This document shows, one piece after another, positions 1 to 8,512 of a stretch of 8,874 bases of DNA. The notes below the pieces were generated by a model that did no database searches, was not told the DNA's origin, and worked only from the letters and a program-made list of their open reading frames with translations. Each line of letters starts with the position of its first letter. The stretch's first letter is position 1. The DNA comes from an uncultured Actinomycetes bacterium (lineage in GTDB: Bacteria; Actinomycetota; Actinomycetes; Nanopelagicales; Nanopelagicaceae). The translations under genes and the position numbers were made by a program. The stretch lies in NCBI GenBank assembly GCA_903898855.1, contig CAIUHB010000072.1:1-8874 (forward strand). Direction: 5' to 3'.

Positions 1-939
<939 letters not shown>

Positions 940-941
940 CG

Positions 942-2054
942 ATGAACGAAATTGAAATCGGACCCGGAAAGCGCGGCCGCGTCGCCTATTCATTTGATGA
1001 CATCGCCATTGTGCCAAGTCGTCGTACCCGTGACCCACAAGAAGTCTCCATCAACTGGCAGATTGATGCCTACAAGTTTGCGCTTCCGATGTTGGCTGCG
1101 CCGATGGACTCAGTAGTCTCACCTGAGACTGCAATCGCTATTGGAAAGCTCGGCGGCCTTGGCGTACTTAACCTTGAGGGACTCTGGACTCGTCATGAGG
1201 ATCCACGTATTCAACTTGGCGAAATCGCTTCAATGCCTCAAGAACAAGCAATCAAGCGTATGCAGGAGTTGTACTCAGCTCCTATTCAACCTGAGTTAAT
1301 TAAGGCTCGCATTGCAGAGATTCGCGCAGCTGGCGTAACAGTTGCTGCCGCGCTTTCCCCACAACGCACCGCCGAACTTCATAAGACGGTTATTGATGCC
1401 GGCGTGGACTTGTTCGTTATTCGCGGTACAACCGTTTCAGCAGAACACGTTGCTAATGCAAATGCGCCACTTAACCTAAAGAAATTTATCTACGAATTAG
1501 ATGTACCCGTCATCGTTGGTGGTTGTGCCACTGGCTCTGGCGCACTTCACCTCATGCGTGCTGGTGCAGCAGGAGTTCTTGTTGGATTTGGTGGCGGAGC
1601 TGCTCACACAACTCGCACCGTATTAGGAATTGCAGTACCCATGGCTTCGGCAGTTGCGGAAGTTGCCTCTGCTCGTCGCGATTACATGGATGAATCTGGC
1701 GGACGTTATGTTCACGTTATTGCCGATGGTTCAGTTGGTCGCTCAGGAGATATTGCTAAGGCAATTGCTTGTGGCGCAGATGCCGTCATGATGGGCTCAC
1801 CACTTGCTCGTGCAACTGAAGCACCAGGTAAGGGTTGGCACTGGGGCACAGAAGCACATCATCTCGAACTTCCACGCGGAGATAGAGTCCATGTCGGAAC
1901 TGTTGGTTCCTTGGAACAAATTCTTACTGGACCTTCACACACTGCAGATGGCAGCATGAATCTCTTTGGCGCACTGCGTCGTGCGATGGCGACATCTGGA
2001 TATTCTGATCTCAAGGAATTCCAAAAGGTAGAAGTAGTCATTGACCGTGCCTAA
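942..2054 (+). CDS. guaB3: GuaB3-family IMP dehydrogenase-related protein
   Basis: A 370-residue (beta/alpha)8-barrel protein of the IMPDH/GMP reductase superfamily, close in length and wording to actinobacterial GuaB3 (as I recall, the M. tuberculosis homologue also lies beside guaB2). Seen: an N-terminal strand with [13 protein letters not shown] (19-31), [11 protein letters not shown] (52-62), LGGLGVLN (70-77), [30 protein letters not shown] around 254-283 (phosphate and nucleotide binding strands), and the family tail [12 protein letters not shown]...LKEFQKVEV. It has no CBS domains. The loop that is GPGSICTTR in true IMPDH reads GGGAAHTTR here (217-225), with His222 in the catalytic Cys position, so classical Cys-based XMP formation is unlikely. 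The actinobacterial form has, to my knowledge, no settled activity; roles as a GMP reductase-like enzyme or a regulatory partner of GuaB are open. The ATG at 942 has AAGGA upstream and sits 2 bp after guaB; the end overlaps guaA. Confidence 0.93.
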   Translation: MNEIEIGPGKRGRVAYSFDDIAIVPSRRTRDPQEVSINWQIDAYKFALPMLAAPMDSVVSPETAIAIGKLGGLGVLNLEGLWTRHEDPRIQLGEIASMPQEQAIKRMQELYSAPIQPELIKARIAEIRAAGVTVAAALSPQRTAELHKTVIDAGVDLFVIRGTTVSAEHVANANAPLNLKKFIYELDVPVIVGGCATGSGALHLMRAGAAGVLVGFGGGAAHTTRTVLGIAVPMASAVAEVASARRDYMDESGGRYVHVIADGSVGRSGDIAKAIACGADAVMMGSPLARATEAPGKGWHWGTEAHHLELPRGDRVHVGTVGSLEQILTGPSHTADGSMNLFGALRRAMATSGYSDLKEFQKVEVVIDRA

Positions 2055-3603
2055 TTCCGCCCGCGAGACGGTTCTAGTTGTTGATTTCGGCGCGCAATAC
2101 GCCCAGCTCATCGCGCGACGTGTTCGCCAAGCGCAGGTTTATTCAGAGATAGTTCCATCATCAATGCCGATTGCCCAGATGCTGGCAAAAAAGCCAAAGG
2201 CGATCATTCTCTCTGGTGGGCCATCGAGCGTTTATGAAGCAGGCGCACCAACTTTAGATTCTGCGCTTTTCCAAGCCGGAGTTCCTATCTTTGGAATTTG
2301 TTATGGCTTTCAAGTGATGGCTGCTGCACTCGGCGGAACTGTTACTAAGACTGGTAAATCAGAGTTTGGCAGAACGCCACTCCAGATTGATGCCAGCTCA
2401 CGTTTACTTCATGGCCTACCAAATAGTTTTAACGTCTGGATGAGTCATGGCGATAGCGTGACGCAAGCTCCTTCAGGTTTTATCGCCACCTCTCGCACTA
2501 CTGATACACCGATTGTCTCTTTTGAAAGTTCGGATGCGCATTTCGCGGGAGTTCAATTTCACCCAGAAGTTCTGCACTCTGAAAATGGCCAAGAGATTTT
2601 GCGCCGTTGGTTAATCGACATAATTGGTTGCACCCCATCGTGGAACTCAGAAAATATTGTTGCGATTGAAGTTGAACGTATCCGCAAGGAAGTCGGCAGC
2701 AAGCGTGTGCTCTGCGGACTTTCCGGAGGTGTGGACTCAGCGGTTGCTGCTGCCATTGTGCAGAAGGCGGTTGGTCACCAACTCACTTGCGTCTTTGTTG
2801 ATCATGGCCTGCTTCGCGAAGGTGAAGCCGAGCAAGTAGAGCGCGACTTCGTTGCTTCTACTGGAGTCGACCTAGTAGTTGTTGATGCCAAGGAGCGCTT
2901 CTTGAAAGCACTTGCCGGCGTTACAGATCCAGAGCAGAAGCGAAAGATCATTGGCACCGAATTTATTCGAGTCTTTGAACAAGCCGCACGCGAGATATCT
3001 GCCGAAGAAGGAATCGATTACTTAGTTCAAGGAACGTTATATCCCGACGTTGTTGAATCTGGCGGCGGTGAAGGAACTGCAAATATTAAGTCTCACCATA
3101 ACGTTGGTGGCCTGCCTGATGATCTGCAATTCACTTTGATTGAGCCGCTGCGAGCACTCTTTAAAGATGAGGTGCGCGAAGCAGGGCTACAACTAGGACT
3201 CCCAGAAGAGATCGTTTGGCGCCAACCATTTCCTGGGCCAGGACTGGGTATTCGTATTGTTGGCGAAGTAACTCAAGGCAATCTCGATATTTTACGTAAA
3301 GCAGATTCCATCGCCCGCCATGAGTTGAAAGCAGCTGGCTTGGATCGAGAGATTTGGCAGTGCCCAGTAGTTCTCTTGGCTGGCGTTCGCAGCGTTGGCG
3401 TACAAGGTGATGGTCGCACCTACGGCCACCCAATCGTGCTTCGTCCAGTCTCTAGTGAAGATGCGATGACTGCGGATTGGTCGAGAATTCCCTATGAAAT
3501 TCTTGAGAAAATTTCTACCCGCATCACCAATGAAGTTCGAGAAGTCAATCGAGTGGTTTTAGATGTAACATCTAAGCCACCAGGAACCATTGAATGGGAG
3601 TAA
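2041..3603 (+). CDS. guaA: GMP synthase (glutamine-hydrolysing)
   Basis: Converts XMP, ATP and glutamine to GMP, completing the pathway begun by guaB. Full length at 520 residues. The N-terminal class I glutamine amidotransferase domain (about 12-195) has nucleophile Cys87 in GICYGFQ, with His174 and Glu176 in FHPEV completing the triad. The ATP pyrophosphatase domain follows, with the P-loop SGGVDS at 228-233. The C-terminal dimerisation domain ends in the family tail KPPGTIEWE. The start is uncertain. TTG at 2041 has GAAG at 2031-2034 (6-nt spacing) and a 14-bp overlap with guaB3; GTG at 2047 would give an 8-bp overlap and 518 residues but has no well-placed Shine-Dalgarno. I chose TTG, weakly. 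Either start leaves the conserved [19 protein letters not shown] intact. Translational coupling to guaB3 is expected. Confidence 0.97.
   Translation: MTVPNSARETVLVVDFGAQYAQLIARRVRQAQVYSEIVPSSMPIAQMLAKKPKAIILSGGPSSVYEAGAPTLDSALFQAGVPIFGICYGFQVMAAALGGTVTKTGKSEFGRTPLQIDASSRLLHGLPNSFNVWMSHGDSVTQAPSGFIATSRTTDTPIVSFESSDAHFAGVQFHPEVLHSENGQEILRRWLIDIIGCTPSWNSENIVAIEVERIRKEVGSKRVLCGLSGGVDSAVAAAIVQKAVGHQLTCVFVDHGLLREGEAEQVERDFVASTGVDLVVVDAKERFLKALAGVTDPEQKRKIIGTEFIRVFEQAAREISAEEGIDYLVQGTLYPDVVESGGGEGTANIKSHHNVGGLPDDLQFTLIEPLRALFKDEVREAGLQLGLPEEIVWRQPFPGPGLGIRIVGEVTQGNLDILRKADSIARHELKAAGLDREIWQCPVVLLAGVRSVGVQGDGRTYGHPIVLRPVSSEDAMTADWSRIPYEILEKISTRITNEVREVNRVVLDVTSKPPGTIEWE
3559..3575. repeat. 17-bp perfect palindrome inside the 3' end of guaA
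   Basis: TTAGATGT-A-ACATCTAA is an exact inverted repeat with 8-bp arms around a single central A. It lies 18 bp before the upstream possible start, and 30 bp before the preferred start, of the cyclophilin gene. As RNA it could form a 7-bp stem with a 3-nt loop. It encodes the conserved LDVTSK of GuaA, so it may be a by-product of codon choice. Confidence 0.4.
3596..3600 (+). promoter_or_regulatory. Ribosome binding site deciding the cyclophilin start
   Basis: GGGAG lies in the last two codons of guaA, 5 nt before the GTG at 3606. A rival AGGA at 3582-3585 sits 8 nt before the in-frame ATG at 3594. GGGAG favours GTG, which also gives a classic MKKR-type signal peptide, but the case is not closed. 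Confidence 0.5.
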
Positions 3604-3605
3604 AT

Positions 3606-4271
3606 GTGAAGAAGCGTTTGGTGCTAGTTCTTACCGTCGCTGCCGTGATCTCTGCCGGAGTTACAACTCCAAGCTTTGCCGGTGGCAAGAAAGCCATTGC
3701 CAAGGCAACCAGCAATATTTCAATTTGCAAGAGCACTAGCGCAGTAGGTCACTCACCTAAGAAGCTTCCGATCCCAGCGGTCAACGTTCCTCACGTTAAT
3801 CGCACCTTTACTTTCACCACCAACTGCGGCGATATCGTGATTGATGCCGATGGCGTCAATGCACCATTAACTGTTATTGCACTGAGCTATTTAGCTAAGA
3901 ATGGTTATTACGATCAATCACTATGCCATCGCCTTGTAACTAGCGGCATCTATATCTTGCAGTGTGGTGATCCCACAGCGTCTGGTCAGGGCGGACCACG
4001 TTTCTATATTCCTGATGAGAATCTGCCACCAGCATCTTCCAATGCATATCCAGCTGGAACAGTTGCCATGGCAAATGCCGGGGCTGGAACAAATGGTTCA
4101 CAATTTTTTATTACCTACCAAGATAATTCCCAACTATCTTCGAATTACACAGTCTGGGGCCATGTCACTAAAGGCCTAGATATCGTTAAAGCAGTTGCCG
4201 CCGCCGGAAATGCTGCCGATGGCGTTGGACCAGCTCAGGTTATTGCGATTGAAAAGGTAAAAGTTAAGTAA
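3606..4271 (+). CDS. Exported cyclophilin-type peptidyl-prolyl cis-trans isomerase
   Basis: Predicted to catalyse proline isomerisation during protein folding outside the cytoplasmic membrane. With the GTG start it has 221 residues. Residues 1-25 form a signal peptide: MKKR, a hydrophobic core LVLVLTVAAVISAG, and a likely type I cleavage after PSFA. There is no lipobox. A basic linker and the cyclophilin domain (about 66-221) follow. Active-site equivalents: His108-Arg109 in CHRL (catalytic Arg), Gln119 in ILQCGDP, MANAGAGTNGSQFFIT at 155-170, and TVWGHV in the late strand. The usual Phe before His-Arg is Cys107. Cys41, Cys74, Cys107 and Cys120 leave four cysteines in the mature chain, enough for two disulfides. 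An alternative start at ATG 3594 adds four residues and overlaps guaA by 10 bp. It is probably cotranscribed with guaA, with no evident functional link to purines. It may be a ppiB homologue, but I do not assign a symbol. Confidence 0.92.
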   Translation: MKKRLVLVLTVAAVISAGVTTPSFAGGKKAIAKATSNISICKSTSAVGHSPKKLPIPAVNVPHVNRTFTFTTNCGDIVIDADGVNAPLTVIALSYLAKNGYYDQSLCHRLVTSGIYILQCGDPTASGQGGPRFYIPDENLPPASSNAYPAGTVAMANAGAGTNGSQFFITYQDNSQLSSNYTVWGHVTKGLDIVKAVAAAGNAADGVGPAQVIAIEKVKVK

Positions 4272-4274
4272 GCC

Positions 4275-5000
4275 TTAGCTCGTACTTACAATCTTAAATA
4301 CCTCTGCCAAGCGACCTTCTGGCAAGTAATTTGTTTGAGCGTTGCGCTCTGCCCAAGCTCTGACCATATTTTCCATCTCTGGGTTATGCGCAGTTTGGCT
4401 GACGTGCGCATGAAGCGCCTTCATCTTTTTATCGAAGGTATCAGTGATATCCACATAATGATCAGGGGAGTTGTGGGACATCACCCAAACTTCTAAGACC
4501 TTCCAAGGCTCCAGACCTTCTTCCTTCAATAAATCTTCAAAAGCAAATGCATTTCGCGAATCAGGATAGACCGCTTGAATTGCTGCCTCACCAGCTGCCA
4601 TGTGATCAGGATGGCTGGCAAATAAGCGATCCCAGTTTCGTTCTGGACTTTGAATGACCATGCGCTGTGGTCTGGTTTTACGAATTTCGCGGACGATCGC
4701 TTTGCGAAGTTCGATTGTTGGCTCTAACCAACCATCGCGATAATTCAGAAAGGTAATATCGGTGACGCCGAGTGCGGCGCCAGCGTCGCGTTGTTCTTTC
4801 TGGCGAATCTTTGGCATCTCTTCCCGAGGAACATCTGGATCTTCGCCACCTTGGTCGCCATTAGTGCAGATGCAGTAAGAGACCTTGATTCCTTTCGCGG
4901 TCCATTGTGCGATGGTTCCACCAGCTCCAAAATCGAGGTCATCTGGATGGGCGGTTACTACAAGGACGCGTTCAATCTCGGAATCTTCAATGAGGGACAT
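4275..5000 (-). CDS. PIG-L/LmbE-family zinc-dependent N-deacetylase, substrate unknown
   Basis: A 241-residue protein of the family that includes MshB, Mca and BshB, which hydrolyse N-acetyl or amide groups on sugar conjugates. Seen: VLVVTAHPDDLDFGAGGT at 12-29, where His18 and Asp21 are expected zinc ligands and Asp20 the general base. The third ligand is expected at His133 in ASHPDHMAAGEAA (128-140). A C-terminal MSHNSPDHYVDIT (174-186) matches the family's closing active-site segment. No signal peptide or membrane segment is seen, so it should be cytosolic. It is shorter than MshB or Mca as I recall them (about 290-300 residues), so a mycothiol role cannot be assumed. It is the only minus-strand gene here, 3 bp tail-to-tail from the cyclophilin and 41 bp head-to-head from the helicase. 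No clear Shine-Dalgarno precedes the ATG. Confidence 0.9.
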   Translation of the reverse strand: MSLIEDSEIERVLVVTAHPDDLDFGAGGTIAQWTAKGIKVSYCICTNGDQGGEDPDVPREEMPKIRQKEQRDAGAALGVTDITFLNYRDGWLEPTIELRKAIVREIRKTRPQRMVIQSPERNWDRLFASHPDHMAAGEAAIQAVYPDSRNAFAFEDLLKEEGLEPWKVLEVWVMSHNSPDHYVDITDTFDKKMKALHAHVSQTAHNPEMENMVRAWAERNAQTNYLPEGRLAEVFKIVSTS

Positions 5001-5017
5001 ATGCGCATTTTGGCAGA

Positions 5018-5023
5018 ACTTTA
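5018..5023 (-). promoter_or_regulatory. Possible -10 box for the PIG-L deacetylase gene
   Basis: Read on the minus strand this is TAAAGT, which fits the actinobacterial TANNNT pattern. It ends 17 nt before the ATG, so transcription could begin about 10 nt upstream of the start codon. No convincing -35 is visible. The call is weak because the pattern is common by chance. Confidence 0.25.
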
Positions 5024-5029
5024 GGTAGA

Positions 5030-5035
5030 TAGACT
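5030..5035 (+). promoter_or_regulatory. Candidate -10 box for a leaderless helicase transcript
   Basis: TAGACT fits TANNNT and ends exactly 6 nt before the ATG at 5042, so transcription would begin at or next to the A of the start codon. The bases before the ATG contain no purine-rich Shine-Dalgarno, which agrees with leaderless translation, common in actinobacteria. No clear -35 is seen. Confidence 0.45.
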
Positions 5036-5041
5036 GCTCCT

Positions 5042-7297
5042 ATGCCGAGTACCGACCAACTTCTTGCTGGATTAAACCCGCAGCAGGCAGAGGCGGTTAA
5101 GCACGAAGGCGCCCCATTACTTGTAGTTGCCGGCGCCGGTTCTGGAAAAACTCGAGTGCTCACTCGCCGAATCGGCTATTTAATGGCAGAGCGCCAAGTG
5201 GCTCCGTTCGAGATTTTGGCGATCACCTTTACCAATAAGGCTGCCGGTGAGATGAAAGAGCGAGTGGCTGAACTAGTTGGCGATCGAGCGCGCTCGATGT
5301 GGGTCTCTACCTTCCACTCCGCCTCGGTTCGAATCCTTCGCCAAGAAGCAGTGCGACTTGGTTACACCAACTCTTTCACTATCTATGACTCCGGCGATAG
5401 CCAAACTCTGGTCTCGCGCATCATGAAAGATATGCATTTAGATATCAAGCGTTATGCACCGAGGGCAGTACACGCACTTATTTCAGCAGCGAAGAACGAG
5501 TTGATGGGCCCAGCTGATTACCTCAATAACGCAGGTTCCGATCACTTTACCCAGATTGTGGCCGAGGTCTTTGCTCACTATCAACGGCGATTAACCGCGG
5601 CCAATGCCATGGACTTTGATGACTTAATTGGCAAGTGCGTTGAGGTATTCCAACGTTTTCCTGAATCCAAGAGTCGATATCGCTCCCGCTTTCGCCATAT
5701 TTTGGTCGATGAATATCAAGATACCAACCAAGCGCAGTACCAATGGATCAAGGAACTCGTTGGTACAGAAGGTGATGGTTTCCCAGTTGCCGAGCTATGC
5801 GTCGTGGGAGATGCCGATCAATCTATCTACGCTTTTCGTGGTGCAAATATCCGTAACATTTTGCAATTCGAAGCCGATTATCAGAACGCCCGAACCATCA
5901 TGCTTGAGCAAAATTATCGTTCTACCCAAAATATCCTCAGCGCGGCTAATGCTGTTATTGCTAATAACGAGGGGCGCAAAGAGAAGAACCTTTGGTCTGA
6001 TTCCGGTACTGGTGCACCCATAACTGGGTATGTGGCCGAGAGCGAACACGATGAGGCTGATTACATAGTCGCGGAAATCAAACGCCTGCGGGAAGAGAAT
6101 ATTTCGCAGCCGGGTGACACTGCAATTTTCTATCGCACGAATGCTCAATCGCGTGTTTTTGAAGAAGTATTTTTGCGCGGCGCGATTCCCTACAAAGTTG
6201 TAGGTGGCGTGCGATTCTATGAACGCAAAGAAATTAAAGATTTTATGGCCTATTTGCGGGTGCTAGTTAATCCGCAAGATGAAGTATCACTTCGCCGAAT
6301 TATCAATACACCCAAGCGCGGGATTGGTGATCGCGCCATCGAATTAATAGAAGAGTATGGTCGCAATAATTCACTTACATTTTGGGATTCACTCGTGCAT
6401 GCTGGCATGAATCCAGATTTGGCAGCTCGAGCTTCGGGTGCCATTCGAGATTTTGTATATCTGATTCAAAACTTACAGACCTTGGTTGAGGCAAATACCC
6501 GCCCATCGGTAATTGCCCAAGCAGTACTTGAGCAAAGTGGCATGCTCGCTGAATTGCAGAAGAGCGATGACCCACAAGATGAATCTCGAGTCGAAAACCT
6601 GGAAGAGCTAGTTTCAGTTGCGTTGGAGTACGAAGAGTCGGAAGTTGAAGATGGCGAAGAGATTTCATTACTTGGCTTCCTTGAGCGCACCTCACTCGTT
6701 GCCGATTCGGATCAAATTCCAGATGGCGCAGATCATGGGGGAGTAGTCACAATGATGACGCTTCATACTGCTAAAGGTTTGGAATTTCCGACCGTCTTTC
6801 TCACCGGAATGGAGGAGGGAATATTTCCGCACTCCCGAACTCTCGGTGATAAGAATGAGGTAGAAGAAGAACGTCGCTTGGCATATGTGGGACTTACTCG
6901 AGCTCGTGAACGTCTCTATCTATCGCGCTCTGAGTATCGAACTTCGTGGGGCGCACCAACCTACAATCCAGCCTCCCGCTTCCTCTCTGAAATTCCCGAG
7001 GGGCTAGTTGAGTGGAATGAACATGCAGCAAGCCTCGGCGGTATGGGTGGCATGGGAAGCAATCGAAACTCTTCGCTTCGACCTTCGACTTTTAGTCCAG
7101 CACCTCGAGCCACTGGCCGCAAGAGTTCAACCGCGATGGTCCTAGCAATCGGTGAACGTGTGTCTCATGACACATTTGGTTTAGGTACTGTCGTAGGCGT
7201 GAGCGGTGAAGGCGATCGAGCAGAAGCGACTATCGATTTCGGCACATATGGCGAGAAGCGCTTGCTATTGAGATACGCACCCGTCGAGAAGCTCTAA
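5042..7297 (+). CDS. pcrA: ATP-dependent DNA helicase, PcrA/UvrD (UvrD1) family
   Basis: Superfamily 1A 3'-5' DNA helicase acting in excision repair and clearing of replication or transcription conflicts. The 751-residue length is normal for actinobacterial UvrD1/PcrA. Motifs in order: Q motif LNPQQ (11-15), Walker A AGAGSGKT (30-37), Ia TFTNKAAGEM (62-71), Walker B/motif II DEYQD (223-227), III GDADQSIYAFRGA (256-268), IV QNYRST (290-295), V TLHTAKGLEFP (573-583), and VI EERRLAYVGLTRARERL (609-625). A Gly/Met/Ser/Pro-rich linker with GGMGGMG (about 665-700) precedes a Tudor-like domain at 701-751 (GERVSHDTFGLGTVVGV...IDFG), known in this family for binding RNA polymerase. All motif residues look intact. 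The start codon lacks a Shine-Dalgarno, suggesting a leaderless message. sucC follows after 54 bp. Confidence 0.96.
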   Translation: MPSTDQLLAGLNPQQAEAVKHEGAPLLVVAGAGSGKTRVLTRRIGYLMAERQVAPFEILAITFTNKAAGEMKERVAELVGDRARSMWVSTFHSASVRILRQEAVRLGYTNSFTIYDSGDSQTLVSRIMKDMHLDIKRYAPRAVHALISAAKNELMGPADYLNNAGSDHFTQIVAEVFAHYQRRLTAANAMDFDDLIGKCVEVFQRFPESKSRYRSRFRHILVDEYQDTNQAQYQWIKELVGTEGDGFPVAELCVVGDADQSIYAFRGANIRNILQFEADYQNARTIMLEQNYRSTQNILSAANAVIANNEGRKEKNLWSDSGTGAPITGYVAESEHDEADYIVAEIKRLREENISQPGDTAIFYRTNAQSRVFEEVFLRGAIPYKVVGGVRFYERKEIKDFMAYLRVLVNPQDEVSLRRIINTPKRGIGDRAIELIEEYGRNNSLTFWDSLVHAGMNPDLAARASGAIRDFVYLIQNLQTLVEANTRPSVIAQAVLEQSGMLAELQKSDDPQDESRVENLEELVSVALEYEESEVEDGEEISLLGFLERTSLVADSDQIPDGADHGGVVTMMTLHTAKGLEFPTVFLTGMEEGIFPHSRTLGDKNEVEEERRLAYVGLTRARERLYLSRSEYRTSWGAPTYNPASRFLSEIPEGLVEWNEHAASLGGMGGMGSNRNSSLRPSTFSPAPRATGRKSSTAMVLAIGERVSHDTFGLGTVVGVSGEGDRAEATIDFGTYGEKRLLLRYAPVEKL

Positions 7298-7331
7298 ACT
7301 CATCCTCGCAGAACTTTCACAATCGAGTACA

Positions 7332-7337
7332 TATGAT
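7332..7337 (+). promoter_or_regulatory. Candidate -10 box upstream of sucC
   Basis: TATGAT matches the TATAAT consensus at five of six bases and lies in the 54-bp gap after the helicase gene. The expected start site (about 7343-7345) would leave a leader of only some 7-9 nt before the GTG at 7352 and would cut into the GGGGA site, so either this box or that ribosome site may not be used. No good -35 is found 16-18 bp upstream. Confidence 0.4.
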
Positions 7338-7341
7338 GAAT

Positions 7342-7346
7342 GGGGA
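7342..7346 (+). promoter_or_regulatory. Ribosome binding site deciding the sucC start
   Basis: GGGGA sits 5 nt before the GTG at 7352. It lies inside the extra coding sequence implied by the in-frame ATG at 7340, which argues for the GTG start. Confidence 0.6.
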
Positions 7347-7351
7347 ACAAC

Positions 7352-8512
7352 GTGGATCTCTTTGAGTATCAAGCTCGAGATCTTTTCGAATCACATGGCG
7401 TACCAGTTCTTGGTGGCGCAGTTGCATTCACACCAGAAGAAGCAGAGCAGGCAGCTGCATCAATGGGTGGACGCGTGGTCGTTAAGGCTCAGGTAAAAAT
7501 TGGTGGACGTGGAAAAGCTGGCGGCGTAAAGCTTGCCGAGAGCGCAACTGATGCGCGCGAAAAGGCAGCAGCAATCCTTGGAATGGATATCAAGGGCCAC
7601 ACAGTTCACAAAGTGATGATTGCTCAAGCAGCTCCAATTGAAGCTGAGTACTACCTCGCAATTTTGCTCGACCGTGCAAATCGAAACTTCTTGGTCATGG
7701 CATCAGTTGCCGGCGGTATGGAGATTGAAGAAGTTGCGCATACCTCTCCCGAGAAGCTGGCACGTGTTGGTATCGATCCCAACGTCGGCATCTCGAAAGA
7801 GCTCGCACTCGATATCGTGAAAAAGGGTCAGTTCCCAGCAGATGTAGCTGATCAAGTAGCAGAAGTACTTATTAAGTTGTGGGCCGCCTTTGTTTCAGAA
7901 GATGCAACTCTGATGGAGATTAACCCACTCGTAAAGACCAGCGACGGCAAAGTTGTTGCACTCGATGGCAAAGTAACTTTGGATGACAATGCCGGCTTTC
8001 GTCATCCTGGCCATGAAGATCTCGTAGATCACGCCGCGACCAATCCACTTGAGGCGTTGGCGAAAGAGAAGGACCTCAACTACGTCAAGCTCGATGGCCA
8101 AGTGGGAATTATTGGAAATGGCGCCGGACTTGTAATGAGTACTTTGGATGTCGTTGCATATGCCGGCGAAAAGTACAACGTGAAGCCAGCTAACTTCCTC
8201 GATATTGGTGGCGGTGCATCTGCAGAAGTAATGGCAAATGGCCTCTCCATTATTCTTGGCGACCCAGATGTCCGCAGCGTTTTTGTTAATGTCTTCGGTG
8301 GAATTACCGCTTGCGACGCAGTAGCAAATGGCATCGTGCAGGCGCTCTCAATCTTGGGCGATAAGGCAACTAAGCCAATCGTCGTTCGACTCGATGGAAA
8401 CAATGTCATCGAAGGACGTCGAATCCTCAATGAGGCTAACCACCCGTTGATCCAACAACTCGACACCATGGATGGCGCAGCAGCACGCGCTGCAGAATTG
8501 GCGGCAAAATAA
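7352..8512 (+). CDS. sucC: Succinyl-CoA synthetase (ADP/GDP-forming), beta subunit
   Basis: Nucleotide-binding subunit of the TCA-cycle enzyme that turns succinyl-CoA into succinate with substrate-level phosphorylation. From the GTG start it has 386 residues, close to the usual size of about 388, and begins with the family's canonical [12 protein letters not shown]; the in-frame ATG at 7340 would add MGNN. The N-terminal ATP-grasp domain has Lys45, GGRGK at 51-55, and metal ligands Asn191 (MEINPLV) and Asp205 (ALDGK). The C-terminal ligase/CoA-type domain has GNGAGL at 255-260, FLDIGGGA at 282-289 and NVFGGIT at 313-319. Whether it prefers ATP or GTP cannot be read by eye. The stop codon TAA is directly followed by the sucD ATG. 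It has a possible promoter of its own in the gap after the helicase gene. Confidence 0.97.
   Translation: MDLFEYQARDLFESHGVPVLGGAVAFTPEEAEQAAASMGGRVVVKAQVKIGGRGKAGGVKLAESATDAREKAAAILGMDIKGHTVHKVMIAQAAPIEAEYYLAILLDRANRNFLVMASVAGGMEIEEVAHTSPEKLARVGIDPNVGISKELALDIVKKGQFPADVADQVAEVLIKLWAAFVSEDATLMEINPLVKTSDGKVVALDGKVTLDDNAGFRHPGHEDLVDHAATNPLEALAKEKDLNYVKLDGQVGIIGNGAGLVMSTLDVVAYAGEKYNVKPANFLDIGGGASAEVMANGLSIILGDPDVRSVFVNVFGGITACDAVANGIVQALSILGDKATKPIVVRLDGNNVIEGRRILNEANHPLIQQLDTMDGAAARAAELAAK

Noticed and set aside
4265..4288. Inverted repeat TAAGTA...TACTTA across the convergent gene ends, considered as a terminator.
   Set aside because: The stem is only 6 bp, AT-rich, with a 12-nt loop and no T-run; too weak to call.
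4791..5024. Plus-strand open frame (77 codons) antisense to the deacetylase 5' end.
   Set aside because: No family resemblance and it overlaps a gene with a clear zinc-site motif; a chance reading frame.
5283..5298. Perfect 16-bp palindrome ATCGAGCG-CGCTCGAT inside the helicase gene.
   Set aside because: It lies deep in coding sequence for DRARS, away from any gene boundary, and is built from Arg and Ser codons; no regulatory reason to expect it.
7058..7100. Possible short tandem repeat (GGMGGMG) or frameshift near the end of the helicase gene.
   Set aside because: The frame continues cleanly into a well-formed Tudor-like domain, and a flexible Gly/Ser linker at this place is usual in the family.
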